This document shows, one piece after another, positions 63,949 through 64,000 of a stretch of DNA of 64,000 nucleotides. Every line of letters starts with the position of its first letter. The stretch's first letter is position 1. Source of the stretch: Microbulbifer sp. YPW16 (GTDB lineage: Bacteria; Pseudomonadota; Gammaproteobacteria; Pseudomonadales; Cellvibrionaceae); assembly GCF_021290385.1 (NCBI RefSeq), contig NZ_CP089928.1, positions 1,286,501-1,350,500 on the forward strand, in the 5' to 3' direction. Both the position numbers and the translations under genes were made by a program. A model generated the notes under the pieces. The model saw nothing but the letters and a program-made list of their open reading frames with translations. It ran no database searches and had not been told where the DNA came from.

Positions 63949-64000
63949 TCAGGTCCCTCCCCACACCTCTTCCAGCCGCTGGTCGCGGCCACAGCGGTAG
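63949..64000 (-). CDS. partial 3' end of an unidentified gene
   Basis: The minus strand entering at the edge reads YRCGRDQRLEEVWGGT then stop, 28 bases before the terminator. Another frame ends at 63923. Only the last about 16 codons are visible, so the product is not identified; the terminator supports a real minus-strand gene here. Confidence 0.35.
   Translation of the reverse strand, partial: YRCGRDQRLEEVWGGT

Noticed and set aside
63750..63992. An 80-codon minus-strand frame near the right edge
   Set aside because: It runs through the terminator and has no recognisable content.
1..64000. CRISPR arrays, prophage, rRNA or tRNA genes
   Set aside because: No regularly spaced repeat-spacer pattern, phage structural gene, or tRNA-like cloverleaf was seen; the repeats at 60560-60637 are contiguous and too short for CRISPR.

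Overview
The window is a chromosomal segment of a GC-rich (roughly 60-65% by eye) marine-type gammaproteobacterium. The order lipA-lipB-ybeD-dac-rlpA-mltB-rodA-mrdA-rlmH-rsfS-nadD-proA, the CrbS/CrbR-Acs module and the PKD-bearing secreted hydrolases fit the Cellvibrionales (a Microbulbifer-like organism). That assignment is inference from gene content and was not checked by alignment.

Layout. 1-3.5 kb: a 770-base leader with no convincing gene, a secreted subtilisin-like protease, and a small SpoIIAA-like protein. 3.4-9.6 kb: amidase/aminotransferase pair, a lipoprotein, and an arfB / Ldh-type dehydrogenase / GFA / HD-domain run. 9.7-14.3 kb: two tandem BCCT osmolyte transporters and a GNAT. 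14.4-24.5 kb: an acetate-type carbon module made of an outer-membrane DcaP-like porin, a DUF4212 small subunit with its sodium:solute symporter, acetyl-CoA synthetase, and the LuxR-type regulator and symporter-fused hybrid kinase CrbR/CrbS. The porin-symporter operon and acs are divergent and share a palindromic operator region. 24.6-32.1 kb: DUF1540 protein, phosphopantetheinyl transferase, DUF885 protein, acyl-CoA ligase and a prolyl-oligopeptidase lipoprotein. 32.4-44.7 kb: lipoate synthesis, cell elongation/peptidoglycan, ribosome maturation, NAD and proline genes on the minus strand. 44.8-55.9 kb: zinc peptidase, PpiC, MMPL exporter, SelW-like protein, UbiX, Mpl, PPi-type phosphofructokinase, LLM oxidoreductase, M20 peptidase and a DUF3185 protein.

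55.97-60.65 kb is the accessory part. Base composition drops, all small genes lie on the minus strand, and the gaps between them hold integron attC-like recombination sites. No integrase lies in the window, so it looks like a cassette cluster lacking its integrase, or the distal part of a larger array. A complete IS1182-type element (58335-60118) sits exactly in the R' end of one attC, with a 4-bp AACG duplication. Removing the IS and one AACG copy restores a site ending GTTAAAT directly before the next cassette gene. A four-copy, roughly 20-bp tandem repeat lies at the upstream end of the array. 60.8-63.6 kb encodes a large secreted ExeM/NucH-type nuclease with two PKD domains. The last bases contain the end of an unidentified gene entering from the right.

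Most noteworthy: the decaying cassette array and IS-in-attC junction; the shared operator of the acetate module; the BCCT pair, in which the second copy has lost two aromatic substrate-box residues; and the repeat block next to the array. No CRISPR array, rRNA or tRNA was seen.
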